Shown: positions 44,681 to 55,000 of the stretch, piece after piece
Numbering within the stretch: the first letter of the stretch is position 1
Layout: each line of letters begins with the position of its first letter
Assembly (NCBI RefSeq): GCF_002303885.1
Contig: NZ_MRCM01000008.1
Location: forward strand, 1 to 64,000
Source of the DNA: Flavobacterium sp. ACN2
Lineage (GTDB): Bacteria; Bacteroidota; Bacteroidia; Flavobacteriales; Flavobacteriaceae
Reading direction: 5' to 3'
DNA length: 64,000 nt
The notes under the pieces: model-generated
Databases searched by the model: none
What the model saw: the letters and a program-made list of their open reading frames with translations, nothing else
What the model was told of the DNA's origin: nothing
Position numbers and translations under genes: made by a program

Positions 44681-44839
44681 TTAATAAACCATGTAATACC
44701 AACCTACGCAGTATTCGTCGCCACTACAGTCATAGTTGTTTCCTAATTTTAATCTTTTTCCTTGGTCTCCACCAGAAATCGTTTGTTGTTCTTCAACATT
44801 TAATTCAAAAGTTGAAAAATCTTCTAATGATAATTCCAT
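44681..44839 (-). CDS. Orphan double-glycine leader peptide
   Basis: A 52-aa precursor. The leader MELSLEDFSTFELNVEEQQT is followed by ISGG, with Gly23-Gly24 as the expected C39 cut site. It shares the FELNV/VELNV block with the leader of the peptide at 6662. The 28-residue core begins DQGKRLKLG and contains a Cys pair (DCSGDEYC) and a Trp/Tyr-rich end (VGWYYMVY). No exporter, maturase or immunity gene is nearby; the genes on either side are an S8 and an M1 peptidase. The ATG at 44837-44839 gives the standard leader; an upstream one adds 12 hydrophobic residues. Confidence 0.7.
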   Translation of the reverse strand: MELSLEDFSTFELNVEEQQTISGGDQGKRLKLGNNYDCSGDEYCVGWYYMVY

Positions 44840-44886
44840 AATTGTAAGAATTTTAATTAATATAATGTCAAACATAACTAAATTTT

Positions 44887-46761
44887 ATGAGAAAAATACT
44901 TCTTTTTATTTTTTTTCTTCACTTTAACATTTATTCACAGAGCACTTCTTATTGGCAGCAGCACGCTGACTATAAAATGGAGGTTTCTATGGATGTAAAA
45001 AACTATCAGTACAAAGGGAAACAAGAATTGGTTTATACCAATAATTCTTCTGATACTTTAAAAAAAGTATTCTATCATTTATATCCAAACGCATTTCAAC
45101 CAGGAAGCGAAATGGATGCACGTCTTCATTTTATTAAAGATCCAGACGGAAGAATGGTAAACAAAGTAAAACAAGCTGATGGAAAAGAAGTAAAACAAAG
45201 CCGTATTGAGACTTTAAAACCAAATGAAGCTGGTTATTTAAAAATTACAAACTTCAAACAAGACGGTGCTGTTGCTCAAACAAGAGTTTCTGGAACGATC
45301 TTAGAAGTAACTTTGGCGAAACCAATCCTTCCAAATTCTAAAACTACTTTTACATTAGATTTTGACGGACAAGTTCCAGTTCAGATTCGTCGTTCTGGAA
45401 GAAACAATTCTGAAGGAGTAGAACTTTCTATGTCGCAATGGTATCCAAAATTAGCAGAATTTGATTTCGAAGGATGGCACGCAGATCCATACATCGCAAG
45501 AGAATTTCATGGAGTTTGGGGTAATTTTGATGTGAAAATTACAATCGATAAAGAGTATACAATTGGTGGTTCTGGATATTTGCAAGACAAAAACTCTATC
45601 GGACACGGTTACCAAGATGCGGGCGTAACAGTTACATATCCTAAAAAAGCAAAAACACTTACTTGGCATTTTATCGCACCAAATGTTCACGATTTTACAT
45701 GGGCTGCAGATAAAGAATATACTCATGATATTGTAAAAGGACCAAACGATGTTGATTTGCATTTCTTCTACAAAAACAACGAAAAAACAACTGCAAACTG
45801 GAAACAGTTAGAGCCTTTAATGGTTAAAGTAATGGATTATTACAACCAAAGAGTTGGAGCTTATCCATACAAACAATATTCATTTATTCAAGGTGGAGAC
45901 GGCGGAATGGAGTATGCAATGTGTACTTTAATGCTAGGAAACGGAACTCTTGAAGGAATTCTTGGAACAGCTACGCACGAATTAGGACACTCTTGGTTCC
46001 AACACATTTTAGCTTCAAACGAGTCAAAACACCCTTGGATGGACGAAGGTTTTACAACTTACATCGAAGACAGTGCTTTGAATGAATTAAAAGGAGACAA
46101 AAAAGAAGTAAATCCTTTTGTAGGAAATTATAAAGCATATTACAGTTTAGTAAATTCTGGTAAAGAACAGCCACAAACTACGCACGGAGATCGTTACGAT
46201 GAAAACCGTCCGTATAGTATTTCTTCTTATATTAAAGGAAGTCTTTTCCTTTCTCAATTAGAATATATAATCGGAAAAGAAAATGTTGATGCAACTTTAA
46301 AAAGATATTTCAACGATTTCAAATTCAAACACCCAACGCCAAACGACATCAAAAGAACAGCTGAAAGAGTTTCTGGAGCTGAGTTAGATTGGTATTTGAT
46401 TGATTGGACACAAACTACAAATACGATCGACTACGGAATTAAAGACGTTGCTGACAATGCAGGAAAAACAACCGTTTCTTTAGAAAGAATTGGAAGAATG
46501 CCAATGCCAATTGACTTGAAAGTGGATTACACAGACGGAACATCTGAAACATTCTACATTCCATTAAGAATGATGAATTTCATTAAACCAAATCCAAACC
46601 CGAACGAGAAAAGAACAGTTCTAGAAGACTGGGCTTGGGCACAGCAAAACTATAGTTTTACAATTGACAAAAACAAAACGGCAATCAAAAAAATCACTAT
46701 CGATCCAAGCGGATTAATGGCTGATGTAAAACAAACAAATAATGTTTTTGAAGTGAAGTAA
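44887..46761 (+). CDS. M1 family metallopeptidase
   Basis: A 624-aa secreted aminopeptidase-like enzyme with signal peptide MRKILLFIFFLHFNIYSQ. The zinc site is HELGH (about residue 364) followed after 18 residues by the Glu of WMDEGFTTY. The exopeptidase motif is QGGDGGMEYAMCT, with the Glu that binds the N-terminus of the substrate. It probably works outside the cytoplasm on peptides released by other proteases. It starts 48 bp from the divergent double-glycine peptide gene, so their promoters must overlap or be short. Confidence 0.93.
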   Translation: MRKILLFIFFLHFNIYSQSTSYWQQHADYKMEVSMDVKNYQYKGKQELVYTNNSSDTLKKVFYHLYPNAFQPGSEMDARLHFIKDPDGRMVNKVKQADGKEVKQSRIETLKPNEAGYLKITNFKQDGAVAQTRVSGTILEVTLAKPILPNSKTTFTLDFDGQVPVQIRRSGRNNSEGVELSMSQWYPKLAEFDFEGWHADPYIAREFHGVWGNFDVKITIDKEYTIGGSGYLQDKNSIGHGYQDAGVTVTYPKKAKTLTWHFIAPNVHDFTWAADKEYTHDIVKGPNDVDLHFFYKNNEKTTANWKQLEPLMVKVMDYYNQRVGAYPYKQYSFIQGGDGGMEYAMCTLMLGNGTLEGILGTATHELGHSWFQHILASNESKHPWMDEGFTTYIEDSALNELKGDKKEVNPFVGNYKAYYSLVNSGKEQPQTTHGDRYDENRPYSISSYIKGSLFLSQLEYIIGKENVDATLKRYFNDFKFKHPTPNDIKRTAERVSGAELDWYLIDWTQTTNTIDYGIKDVADNAGKTTVSLERIGRMPMPIDLKVDYTDGTSETFYIPLRMMNFIKPNPNPNEKRTVLEDWAWAQQNYSFTIDKNKTAIKKITIDPSGLMADVKQTNNVFEVK

Positions 46762-46783
46762 AGATTCTATATTTTCAAATAGA

Positions 46784-46820
46784 AAAAATCCAAAGCAGTT
46801 TCTGGCTTTGGATTTTTTTT
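46784..46820 (+). terminator. Terminator of the M1 peptidase gene
   Basis: Perfect 13-bp stem AAAAATCCAAAGC/GCTTTGGATTTTT with an 8-nt loop and a T run. Confidence 0.85.
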
Positions 46821-46844
46821 TGCTTTATAAATTTAAAAGAGTTG

Positions 46845-46852
46845 TAATTTTG
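46845..46852 (+). promoter_or_regulatory. -7 box TAATTTTG upstream of the Crp/Fnr gene
   Basis: An exact TAnnTTTG match 45 bp upstream of the regulator's start codon. Confidence 0.5.
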
Positions 46853-46897
46853 ATCCAATAGTAATCTTGTAGATTGAAATATTTAAATCAAAAAAGG

Positions 46898-47482
46898 ATG
46901 ACAGAATACGAGTTTTTAATCAAGCATTTGCAAGACCGAATAGAACTTTCTGACGAAGAGGCCAATCAATTTGTTTCTAATTTTAAAATAAAAAAGATAA
47001 AGAAACGGCAATTTATAGTGCAGCCAGATTTTGTGGCTCAACATAGAAACTATGTGGTAGAAGGTGCTTTAAGAGCTTATGTGGTAAATGATGAAGGTCA
47101 GGAACATACGATTGCCTTTGCTATTGAAGACTGGTGGATTTCTGACTATAATAGTTACATTTATCAGCAACCAGCTACGATGTTTGTTATGGCTTTAGAA
47201 GATGCTGTTTTGCTGCAAATAGATTTCGAAACGGAAGCGAAATTAAAACGGGCTAATCCAAAATTTGAAACTTTTTTTCGTATTACAGCAGAACGTACGG
47301 CTGCATTTTTTCAACGAAGAATTATTACAAATCTCACTTCTTCGGCAGAAGAGCGTTATGAGAAATTTATAAATCAATTCCCTTTAATCGCAAATCGGGT
47401 ACCTCAATATGTTTTGGCTTCTTATTTGGGAATGACAACAGAATTTCTTTCAAAAATAAAAAACAATAAATTGAAAAAGTAA
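46898..47482 (+). CDS. Crp/Fnr-family transcriptional regulator
   Basis: A 194-aa protein with an N-terminal cyclic-nucleotide-binding-type beta barrel (RQFIVQPDFVAQHRNYVVEG, ALRAYVVNDEGQEHTIAFAI) and a short C-terminal winged helix (NRVPQYVLASYLGMTTEFLS). It lacks clustered Cys, so it does not resemble oxygen-sensing FNR; the ligand is unknown. The next gene, an SDR, begins 95 bp later, and an FNR-box-like palindrome lies between, suggesting that the SDR is a target. The ATG at 46898 is preceded by AAAAAGG and fits the barrel start. Confidence 0.88.
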   Translation: MTEYEFLIKHLQDRIELSDEEANQFVSNFKIKKIKKRQFIVQPDFVAQHRNYVVEGALRAYVVNDEGQEHTIAFAIEDWWISDYNSYIYQQPATMFVMALEDAVLLQIDFETEAKLKRANPKFETFFRITAERTAAFFQRRIITNLTSSAEERYEKFINQFPLIANRVPQYVLASYLGMTTEFLSKIKNNKLKK

Positions 47483-47484
47483 AC

Positions 47485-47498
47485 TTGAACTAGTTCAA
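47485..47498. promoter_or_regulatory. Palindrome TTGAACTAGTTCAA, candidate Crp/Fnr operator
   Basis: A perfect 14-bp palindrome with TTGA-N6-TCAA half-sites and spacing like an FNR box. It lies 2 bp after the Crp/Fnr stop and 78 bp before the SDR start. Function inferred. Confidence 0.45.
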
Positions 47499-47576
47499 CC
47501 TTATTTCATAATCCACTTCATTTTATAGCTCTTTAGCTTGTCTGAACTTTGTAAAACAATTTTAAATACAAAGAAA

Positions 47577-48635
47577 ATGACAGCAAATAAAAACACAGCA
47601 TTGGTTGTTGGCGCAAATGGCGTTATCGGTGCAAATCTTATAGAATATCTTTTATCTACTAACAATTGGGATATTATTGGATTATCCCGAAAAGGAGGCA
47701 ACGATGCACCTAATCTGAAATACATTCCAGTTGATTTGCTGGATACTGAAAACAGTAAGAAACAATTATCTGATCTTAAAAATATTACCCATATATTTTA
47801 TACCGCTTATCAAGATCGTCCATCATGGTCTGAACTTGTTGAGCCAAATCTAAACATGCTTAAAAATGTAGTTGAGATAATTGAACCAATATCTAAAGAC
47901 TTACAGCATATTAGTTTGATGCAAGGTTATAAAGTTTATGGAGCTCATTTAGGGCCATTTAAAACTCCAGCCAAAGAAACAGATGCGGGACACATGCCTC
48001 CTGAATTTAACATGGATCAGCAGCAATATTTAGAAAAAAAGAAAGAAGGAAAAAAGTGGAATTGGAGTGCAATCCGTCCATCGGTTGTTGGCGGTACAGC
48101 AATAGGAAATCCAATGAATCTGGCACTTTTGATAGCTGTTTACGCATCAATTTCTAAAGAATTAAATATTCCGCTTCGATTTCCGGGGAAAGCAGGGGCA
48201 TACGATAAACTTATGGAAATGACTGATGCAGGGCTCTTAGCCAAAGCAACTGTTTGGGCAGCTACAAATCTGCAATGTGCCAATCAGGCTTTTAATATAA
48301 CAAATGGCGATCTGTTTCGATGGACAGAACTTTGGCCTAAAATTGCTTCTTATTTTGATATTCCTGTTGCACCTCCGCTTCAAATGGAATTAAAAACAGT
48401 TATGGCTGACAAAAAGGTTTTATGGGGAAATATTCAGGGAAAATACAATTTAGAAAAACACGATTATGAAAAATTAGCCAGTTGGAACTTTGGAGATTTT
48501 GTTTTTTCGTGGGATTATGATTTTTTTGCTGATGGAACCAAAGCAAGACGTTTGGGTTTTTATGAATTTATAGATACCGAAGAAATGTTTTTTAGTCTTT
48601 TTGATCAATTGCGTCAGAAAAAAATCATACCATAA
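47577..48635 (+). CDS. SDR-family oxidoreductase of the PRISE (progesterone 5-beta-reductase-like) type
   Basis: A 352-aa NAD(P)-binding protein. The Rossmann start is ALVVGANGVIGANLIEYLLS. The catalytic Tyr/Lys region has HISLMQGYKVYGAHLGPFKT, where the Y in GYKVYG and the K follow the PRISE pattern rather than the normal YxxxK. WNWSAIRPSVVGGTAIGNPM is also typical. Such enzymes reduce enones or related carbonyls; the substrate here is unknown. It lies behind a Crp/Fnr-like regulator, likely its controller. The ATG at 47577 is chosen over an earlier one because it starts the Rossmann strand. Confidence 0.82.
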   Translation: MTANKNTALVVGANGVIGANLIEYLLSTNNWDIIGLSRKGGNDAPNLKYIPVDLLDTENSKKQLSDLKNITHIFYTAYQDRPSWSELVEPNLNMLKNVVEIIEPISKDLQHISLMQGYKVYGAHLGPFKTPAKETDAGHMPPEFNMDQQQYLEKKKEGKKWNWSAIRPSVVGGTAIGNPMNLALLIAVYASISKELNIPLRFPGKAGAYDKLMEMTDAGLLAKATVWAATNLQCANQAFNITNGDLFRWTELWPKIASYFDIPVAPPLQMELKTVMADKKVLWGNIQGKYNLEKHDYEKLASWNFGDFVFSWDYDFFADGTKARRLGFYEFIDTEEMFFSLFDQLRQKKIIP

Positions 48636-48699
48636 ATTGAAGCGACAGATGTAAAACAAACAATATTTTGAAGTGAAGTAATTCCTTTAGACTACTTAA

Positions 48700-48731
48700 A
48701 AAAGCCCTTAAATCTAAATTTAAGGGCTTTT
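48700..48731. terminator. Bidirectional terminator
   Basis: A 14-bp stem AAAAGCCCTTAAAT/ATTTAAGGGCTTTT with a 4-nt loop, between the convergent SDR and DUF418 genes. Confidence 0.85.
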
Positions 48732-48765
48732 CTTTTATATTCAAGGTTATTCCAAATTTTTAATT

Positions 48766-49962
48766 TTAGACCATTTTTATATCAGCAGCAACCTCTGGTT
48801 GTGCTTTTTTAAAAGGAACCCATTCTCTATAACTTGCAGATCTCCATAACCATTCAATTGGGCCATAATTGTATTTTGAAAGCCACCATTTACTAATAAA
48901 CAATTGAATGATAAAGATAAAAACAGCCAATAAAAAGTAAAACCAATACGGCATTGAATCTGCAATTCCGAATCCAATTCCAGAAAAAATAATACCAGCC
49001 AATATATTTTGGCTCATATAATTGGTCAATGTCATTTTTCCGCCTGCGCTAAAATAACTGAAAACTGTTTTTAATTTTCCATTGACGTATAAAAGACAGA
49101 TTCCAGTCGAGATAAAAATCATTGTACTTAATACTAACCAGTAAAGTGGGTGAAAGAATTTTAATAACGGAGCTTTGTATATTATAGCAATATTAAATCC
49201 AATCGCGATAAGTACAGCAACAGCTAAACTAATGATGCAGACAGATTTTAAAAGTTTCTTTAATTCTGTTAAGCGATTGAAGAAGTTTAGTTTTTGAAGC
49301 ATAAATCCAAAAAGCATACAGCCCAACATTACATAATGAGCAGTAATTGCATAGCCTGGAATTATAATTTGTTCGTAGAATGACGCAAGCAGATTAAATC
49401 TGAAAAAGTCAATCCAGTTTCCAGAATGATACAGTTTTAAATATTCGGGATTTGTTGCAATTGCAGGATGTTCAATTTTTAAACCATTTACATAAGCCAT
49501 TACAAAAGGAATTGTAAGTATAATTACGGCAGAAATAATGGCTAAAGTTTTGGCAGAACATCTGTAAAAAAGCAATAATACAACTCCTAAAAAGGCGTAA
49601 TCTTTTAAAATGTCGCCAAGCCAAAAAGCAGAATTAATAAAGGCTAAAATAAATAGCAAAAACATTCGCCATGCAAAAAAAGCGACAGGATTTTTTCCTT
49701 TAGAAGCAACATTGTTAATCAAAATTGCAAATCCGTAGCCAAATAAAAGAGTTAATAATGTCCAAGATTTTGCCGCAAATAAATAGCGGTTAATAAATTG
49801 AAGAGTTTCAGAGAAAGCACTGTGCTTAAGCTCTTTTTCTATACCGATGTATAGAAAATCCAGATAATTGCCAATGGCTACACCCAGTATAGCCCAGCCC
49901 CGAAGAATGTCGACAATTGCAGTTCTTTTGCTCTGCTCGACAGGATGATAAGAATTTGTCAT
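48766..49962 (-). CDS. DUF418/YeiB-like membrane protein
   Basis: A 398-aa protein with about ten membrane helices. The N-terminus has IVDILRGWAILGVAIGNYLD, the opening motif of the DUF418 (YeiB) group. The C-terminal half holds GGKMTLTNYMSQNILAGIIF and WWLSKYNYGPIEWLWRSASY, which are the family signatures. These proteins are related to acyltransferase-3-like membrane proteins and are of unknown function. No operon partner. Confidence 0.9.
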   Translation of the reverse strand: MTNSYHPVEQSKRTAIVDILRGWAILGVAIGNYLDFLYIGIEKELKHSAFSETLQFINRYLFAAKSWTLLTLLFGYGFAILINNVASKGKNPVAFFAWRMFLLFILAFINSAFWLGDILKDYAFLGVVLLLFYRCSAKTLAIISAVIILTIPFVMAYVNGLKIEHPAIATNPEYLKLYHSGNWIDFFRFNLLASFYEQIIIPGYAITAHYVMLGCMLFGFMLQKLNFFNRLTELKKLLKSVCIISLAVAVLIAIGFNIAIIYKAPLLKFFHPLYWLVLSTMIFISTGICLLYVNGKLKTVFSYFSAGGKMTLTNYMSQNILAGIIFSGIGFGIADSMPYWFYFLLAVFIFIIQLFISKWWLSKYNYGPIEWLWRSASYREWVPFKKAQPEVAADIKMV

Positions 49963-50086
49963 TTGATTGATGTTTTTGTTGTGATTTGATTGATGATTTT
50001 GGAATAAACTTGATTATTATTTAAACGCAATCAAAAGTACATAAATTATACAATCAGTATTTTTTCTTATAAATAAAATTCACAAA

Positions 50087-50120
50087 AAAAGCGTGTTATT
50101 TTTTTAAATAACACGCTTTT
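50087..50120 (-). terminator. Terminator of the L-threonine dehydrogenase gene
   Basis: A 15-bp stem AAAAGCGTGTTATTT/AAATAACACGCTTTT with a 4-nt loop, T run on the minus side. Confidence 0.8.
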
Positions 50121-50139
50121 AAAATTTTATCATCTCAGA

Positions 50140-51078
50140 CTATGCTAAATGCTCCAGCATATCTTTTGTCATAGTTTCCAAATCAAATTTATGATTCCAT
50201 CCCCAATCTTTCCTTGCTTCAGCATCGTCGATACTTGCCGGCCAGCTGTCTGCAATTTTCTGACGGAAATCTGGGTTATACGTAATTTCAAATTCAGGAA
50301 TATGTTTTTTAATTTCTGCAGCAATTTCAGTTGGAGTAAAACTCATAGCAGCCAAATTGTATGAAGAATGTATTTTGATTTCTTCAGCTGGCGCTTTCAT
50401 AATATTAATCGTCGCATCGATTGCATCATCCATATACATCATTGGCATTTTGGTTTCAGAAGACAAAAAGCATTCGTATTTTTTATCGGCAATCGCCTTG
50501 TAGAAAATATCAACTGCATAATCTGTAGTTCCGCCGCCTGGAGGAGTAGACCAGCTGATTAAGCCTGGATAACGAATACTGCGAACATCTACACCATAAA
50601 TATTATGGTAGTATTCGCACCATCTTTCGCCTGCCTGTTTACTAATTCCGTAAACTGTAGAAGGCTCCATTACGGTATATTGAGGCGTATTTTCTTTTGG
50701 AGTTGTTGGTCCGAAAACCGCAATACTCGACGGCCAGAAAATCTTCTGAATCTTTTTGGCTTTAGCTAAATTTAAAACATGAAAAAGTGAATTCATATTC
50801 AAATCCCAAGCAAAAGCTGGATTTTTCTCGGCAGTTGCCGATAAAAGTGCCGCCATTAGATATACATCTGTAATTTTATGCACTTCTACCAAATGTTCGA
50901 TCTGATTAAAATCTAAAGCATTGACCACTTCAAAAGGTCCCGAATTAACAACATCAGTATTTAATTTTCGAATATCAGAAGCGATTACATTCTCGGTTCC
51001 GTATATTTTGCGCAGTTTTTGCGTCAGTTCTGTTCCAATCTGACCGCAGGCGCCAATGATCAATATTTTAGGATTCAT
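50140..51078 (-). CDS. L-threonine 3-dehydrogenase, short-chain (epimerase-like) type
   Basis: A 312-aa NAD-dependent enzyme of the extended SDR group, oxidising L-threonine to 2-amino-3-ketobutyrate. It has GACGQIGTELTQKL near the N-terminus, SSIAVFGPTTPKENTPQ, the catalytic STVYGISKQAGERWCEYYHN (YxxxK) and RYPGLISWSTPPGGGTTDYA. Its size matches the known Flavobacterium frigidimaris enzyme of this type. The ATG at 51076-51078 is chosen since the upstream extension (MRKRYICVSKNHHE) is not part of the fold. Confidence 0.88.
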   Translation of the reverse strand: MNPKILIIGACGQIGTELTQKLRKIYGTENVIASDIRKLNTDVVNSGPFEVVNALDFNQIEHLVEVHKITDVYLMAALLSATAEKNPAFAWDLNMNSLFHVLNLAKAKKIQKIFWPSSIAVFGPTTPKENTPQYTVMEPSTVYGISKQAGERWCEYYHNIYGVDVRSIRYPGLISWSTPPGGGTTDYAVDIFYKAIADKKYECFLSSETKMPMMYMDDAIDATINIMKAPAEEIKIHSSYNLAAMSFTPTEIAAEIKKHIPEFEITYNPDFRQKIADSWPASIDDAEARKDWGWNHKFDLETMTKDMLEHLA

Positions 51079-51398
51079 TTCATGATGATTTTTAGAGACA
51101 CAAATATAACGTTTTCGCAATTACTTGCGCTTTTTTGAATAATAAATTATAAATTCAATAATTTAAAAGTTTGTTTGTTATATTATTCTCTTTTAAGAGT
51201 GTGTCTTTGTGCCTTTTTAAGATCCCATGAAAAAGCGCTATTTTATTGATATAATGATCAAATGATTTTTTTTTAAATTGATTCTCGAATAGGGATAAAA
51301 AGACGAAAAAATAACCTTGATTTATAGAATCTTTAGCAAAAAACAGAATTCGTAATTGTAAATTTACTTCGTAACTTTGCAACCTAACATTTTAATAA
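51079..51398. other. Divergent intergenic region
   Basis: This 320-bp AT-rich spacer separates tdh (-) and the lipoprotein-mfd operon (+). It contains the -7 box TAACTTTG at 51373-51380, 18 bp before the lipoprotein start. No gene or strong dyad seen. Confidence 0.6.
51373..51380 (+). promoter_or_regulatory. -7 box TAACTTTG of the lipoprotein-mfd operon
   Basis: An exact TAnnTTTG match; the -33 region has no clear TTG at 19 bp. Confidence 0.55.
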
Positions 51399-52007
51399 AT
51401 GAAATACAAAATATCTCTTTTTCTGCTTTTGACAACTGTGTTATTTTCTTGCCAAAATGAAAATGAAAAACGCCTTGCAGAAAATGCAAAAGAAGCAAAA
51501 AAGAAAGAAGCTATTTTTAACAACATAAATAAAGGTTGGACTTTTCTAGACGAACCCATTAATGAAATTTCAGAATCACAATTGAATTCATGGACAGAGT
51601 GGCGTGAATTTAATAAAGAAATTTCAGAAAAGCCTAGAAAGACAATTGGGGCTTTTCAGAAAAAATCGGCTGCGATTTCTAAGAAAGCAATGGCTTTAAA
51701 CAATAATATTCCGACTCAATTTAATCAGCCACAGATCAAAAGCCGTATTTCTATTTTGATTACTAAAATTAAAATGCTGGATTTATTCATTCATTTGAGC
51801 ACCATTCCAGATGATAAAGTGGTGTTCTTGATACAAGAAATCAATAAAGAGCTGATTTCTTTAGAAAGACAAATGGATAAAATTGTCGAAAAAGCCAAAA
51901 TACCTAAAGAACAAGGAGAAGAAGATTTCCTTAGAATGTTAGACACAACACGCGCGATTCCGAGTTCGGCACCGCCTTTAGATAAAAATATACCAAAAGT
52001 TGAGTAA
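51399..52007 (+). CDS. Small lipoprotein with helical mature part
   Basis: A 202-aa protein with lipoprotein signal MKYKISLFLLLTTVLFSC (Cys18) and a mostly helical, charged mature region (KRLAENAKEAKKKEAIFNNI). I do not recognise the family. Its stop overlaps the mfd start by 8 bp (TTGAGTAA), so translation of the two is coupled, although a lipoprotein and a transcription-repair factor act in different compartments. Confidence 0.75.
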   Translation: MKYKISLFLLLTTVLFSCQNENEKRLAENAKEAKKKEAIFNNINKGWTFLDEPINEISESQLNSWTEWREFNKEISEKPRKTIGAFQKKSAAISKKAMALNNNIPTQFNQPQIKSRISILITKIKMLDLFIHLSTIPDDKVVFLIQEINKELISLERQMDKIVEKAKIPKEQGEEDFLRMLDTTRAIPSSAPPLDKNIPKVE

Positions 52008-55000
52008 AAACGCCTTATATACAACCTACGATAATCTGCCAAAAGCCGAGCAGATTGCTAAAAGTTTACTGGAAGGAAATCAGGTAAAAATGAATATCAG
52101 CGGATTGTTGGGATCTGCTGTTTCTTTTATAACACGTTCTGTTTTCAGGAAAACCGAACTGCCTTTTCTGATTGTTTTAGACAATAAGGAAGAAGCGGCA
52201 TATTACTTAAACGATCTGGAGCAAATGATTGGAGAACAAGATGTATTGTTTTATCCAGCGTCATTTCGCCGTCCATATCAGATTGATGAAACAGACAACG
52301 CCAATGTGCTGCTTCGCGCTGAGGTTTTAAACCGAATTAATTCAAGAAAAAAACCTGCCGTAATTGTTACGTATCCTGAAGCACTTTTTGAAAAAGTTGT
52401 TACGAGAAAAGAACTGGATAAAAACACTTTAAAAGTGGCTTTAAACGATAAAATTTCGATTGATTTTATTAACGAAGTTTTATTTGAATATGAATTCAAA
52501 AGAGTAGATTTTATTACAGAACCTGGCGAATTTTCAGTTCGTGGGGGAATTGTCGATGTATTCTCTTTCTCAAATGATCATCCATACAGAATTGAGTTTT
52601 TTGGGAACGAAGTAGACAGCATCAGAACTTTTGATGTGGAAACGCAATTGTCTGTCGAAACACATAAAAAAATCACGATTATCCCAAATGTGGAGAACAA
52701 ACTTTTTCAGGAAAACCGAGAAAGTTTCTTAGATTATATTGCCGAAAAAACAGTTCTTTTCATCCAAAATACTGACGGACTTTTTAGTCAGCTGGACAAA
52801 CAATTTGCAAGAGCAGAAGAAGCTTTTGAGAAATTGTCGAAAGAAATCAAACACGCCACTCCGGAGCAATTGTTCTTAAATCAGGCTTCGTTTATAAAAC
52901 GTGCTTTAGATTTTTCGGTGGTAGAATTGGCCTCAAGACCGATTTTTAAAACGACTAAAAAATTCGAATTTCATATTCAGCCTCAGCCGTCTTTCAACAA
53001 GCAATTTGATTTATTGCTGAATAATCTGAGCGAAAATCATTTTAACGGATATGTCAATTATCTGTTTTGTTCCAATGATACGCAGGCAAAACGTTTTCAC
53101 GATATTTTTGAATCTTTAGATGAAGCTAATTCAGAAAACATCAGAAAGCAATATCATACCATTGTATTGCCTTTATACCAAGGTTTTATTGACGAAGAAA
53201 ATCAGATTACGGCTTACACCGATCACCAGATTTTTGAGCGTTATCATAAATTCAACATTAAAAACGGATATTCTAAAAAGCAGAATATTACTTTAAAAGA
53301 ATTAACCGCACTTTCTGTAGGCGATTATGTAACACACATTGATCACGGAATTGGAAAGTTTGGCGGTTTGCAAAAAATTCAGGTTGAAGGCAAAACGCAA
53401 GAGGCTATAAAACTGGTTTATGCCGATAATGATATTGTGTATGTGAGCATTCACTCGCTGCATAAAATTTCGAAATACAACGGAAAAGACGGAACGCCTC
53501 CGAAAATTTATAAACTGGGATCGAACGCTTGGAAGGTTTTAAAACAAAAGACCAAAGCGCGTGTAAAACATATTGCATTCAACTTGATTCAGCTTTATGC
53601 AAAACGCCGTTTAGAAAAAGGATTTCAGTTTGCGCCTGACAGTTATCTTCAAAACGAATTGGAAAGTTCGTTTATTTACGAAGATACGCCAGATCAAATG
53701 AAATCGACGGCAGAAGTGAAAGCCGATATGGAAAGCGATCGCCCAATGGATCGTTTGGTTTGTGGTGATGTTGGTTTCGGAAAAACAGAGGTTGCGATTC
53801 GTGCTGCTTTTAAAGCGGTTGATAATAGTAAACAAGTTGCTGTTTTGGTTCCGACTACTATTTTAGCGTACCAGCATTATAGAACTTTTTCGGAACGATT
53901 AAAAGATATGCCGGTTACAATTGGTTACTTAAACCGATTTAGAACGGCAAAACAAAAAACGCAGACTTTAAAAGATTTAGCCGAAGGAAAACTAGATATC
54001 GTAATTGGAACACATCAATTGGTCAATAAAAATGTAGTTTTTAAAGACTTAGGATTATTGATTGTTGATGAGGAACAAAAGTTTGGTGTAAACGTAAAAG
54101 ATAAACTGAAAACCATTGCGGCCAATGTTGATACATTGACTTTAACGGCAACACCAATTCCGAGAACGCTTCAGTTTTCTTTGATGGCAGCTCGAGATTT
54201 ATCGGTAATTACAACGCCTCCGCCAAACCGATATCCGATTGAAACGAATGTTGTTGGTTTTAATGAGGAAATTATTCGTGATGCGATTTCGTATGAAATT
54301 CAGAGAAACGGACAAGTTTTCTTCATTAATAACCGAATCGAAAACATAAAAGAAGTGGCAGGAATGATTCAGCGTTTGGTTCCAAATGCGAGAGTCGGAA
54401 TTGGCCACGGACAAATGGATGGCGCTAAACTCGAAGAATTGATGTTAGGTTTCATGAACGGTGATTTTGATGTTTTGGTAGCAACCACCATTATCGAAAG
54501 CGGTTTGGACGTTCCAAATGCAAACACGATTTTCATTAATAATGCTAATAATTTCGGATTATCAGATTTGCACCAAATGCGCGGTCGAGTAGGGCGAAGC
54601 AACAAAAAAGCATTCTGTTATTTCATTTGTCCGCCGTATTCGTCAATGACCGAAGATGCCAGAAAACGTATTCAAGCATTGGAACAATTTAGCGAATTGG
54701 GAAGTGGTTTCAATATTGCCATGAAAGATTTGGAGATTCGTGGTGCTGGAGATTTATTGGGCGGAGAACAAAGCGGTTTCATTAACGAAATTGGTTTTGA
54801 TACGTACCAGAAAATCATGAATGAAGCGATTGAAGAATTGAAGGAAAACGAATTCAAAGATTTGTATCCTGAAGAAAATGATATCGATACCAAAGAGTAT
54901 GTAAAAGATATTCAAATCGATGCCGATTTCGAATTATTATTCCCAGATGAATATATCAATAACGTTTCAGAACGTTTGGTTTTATACAACGAATTAGGAG

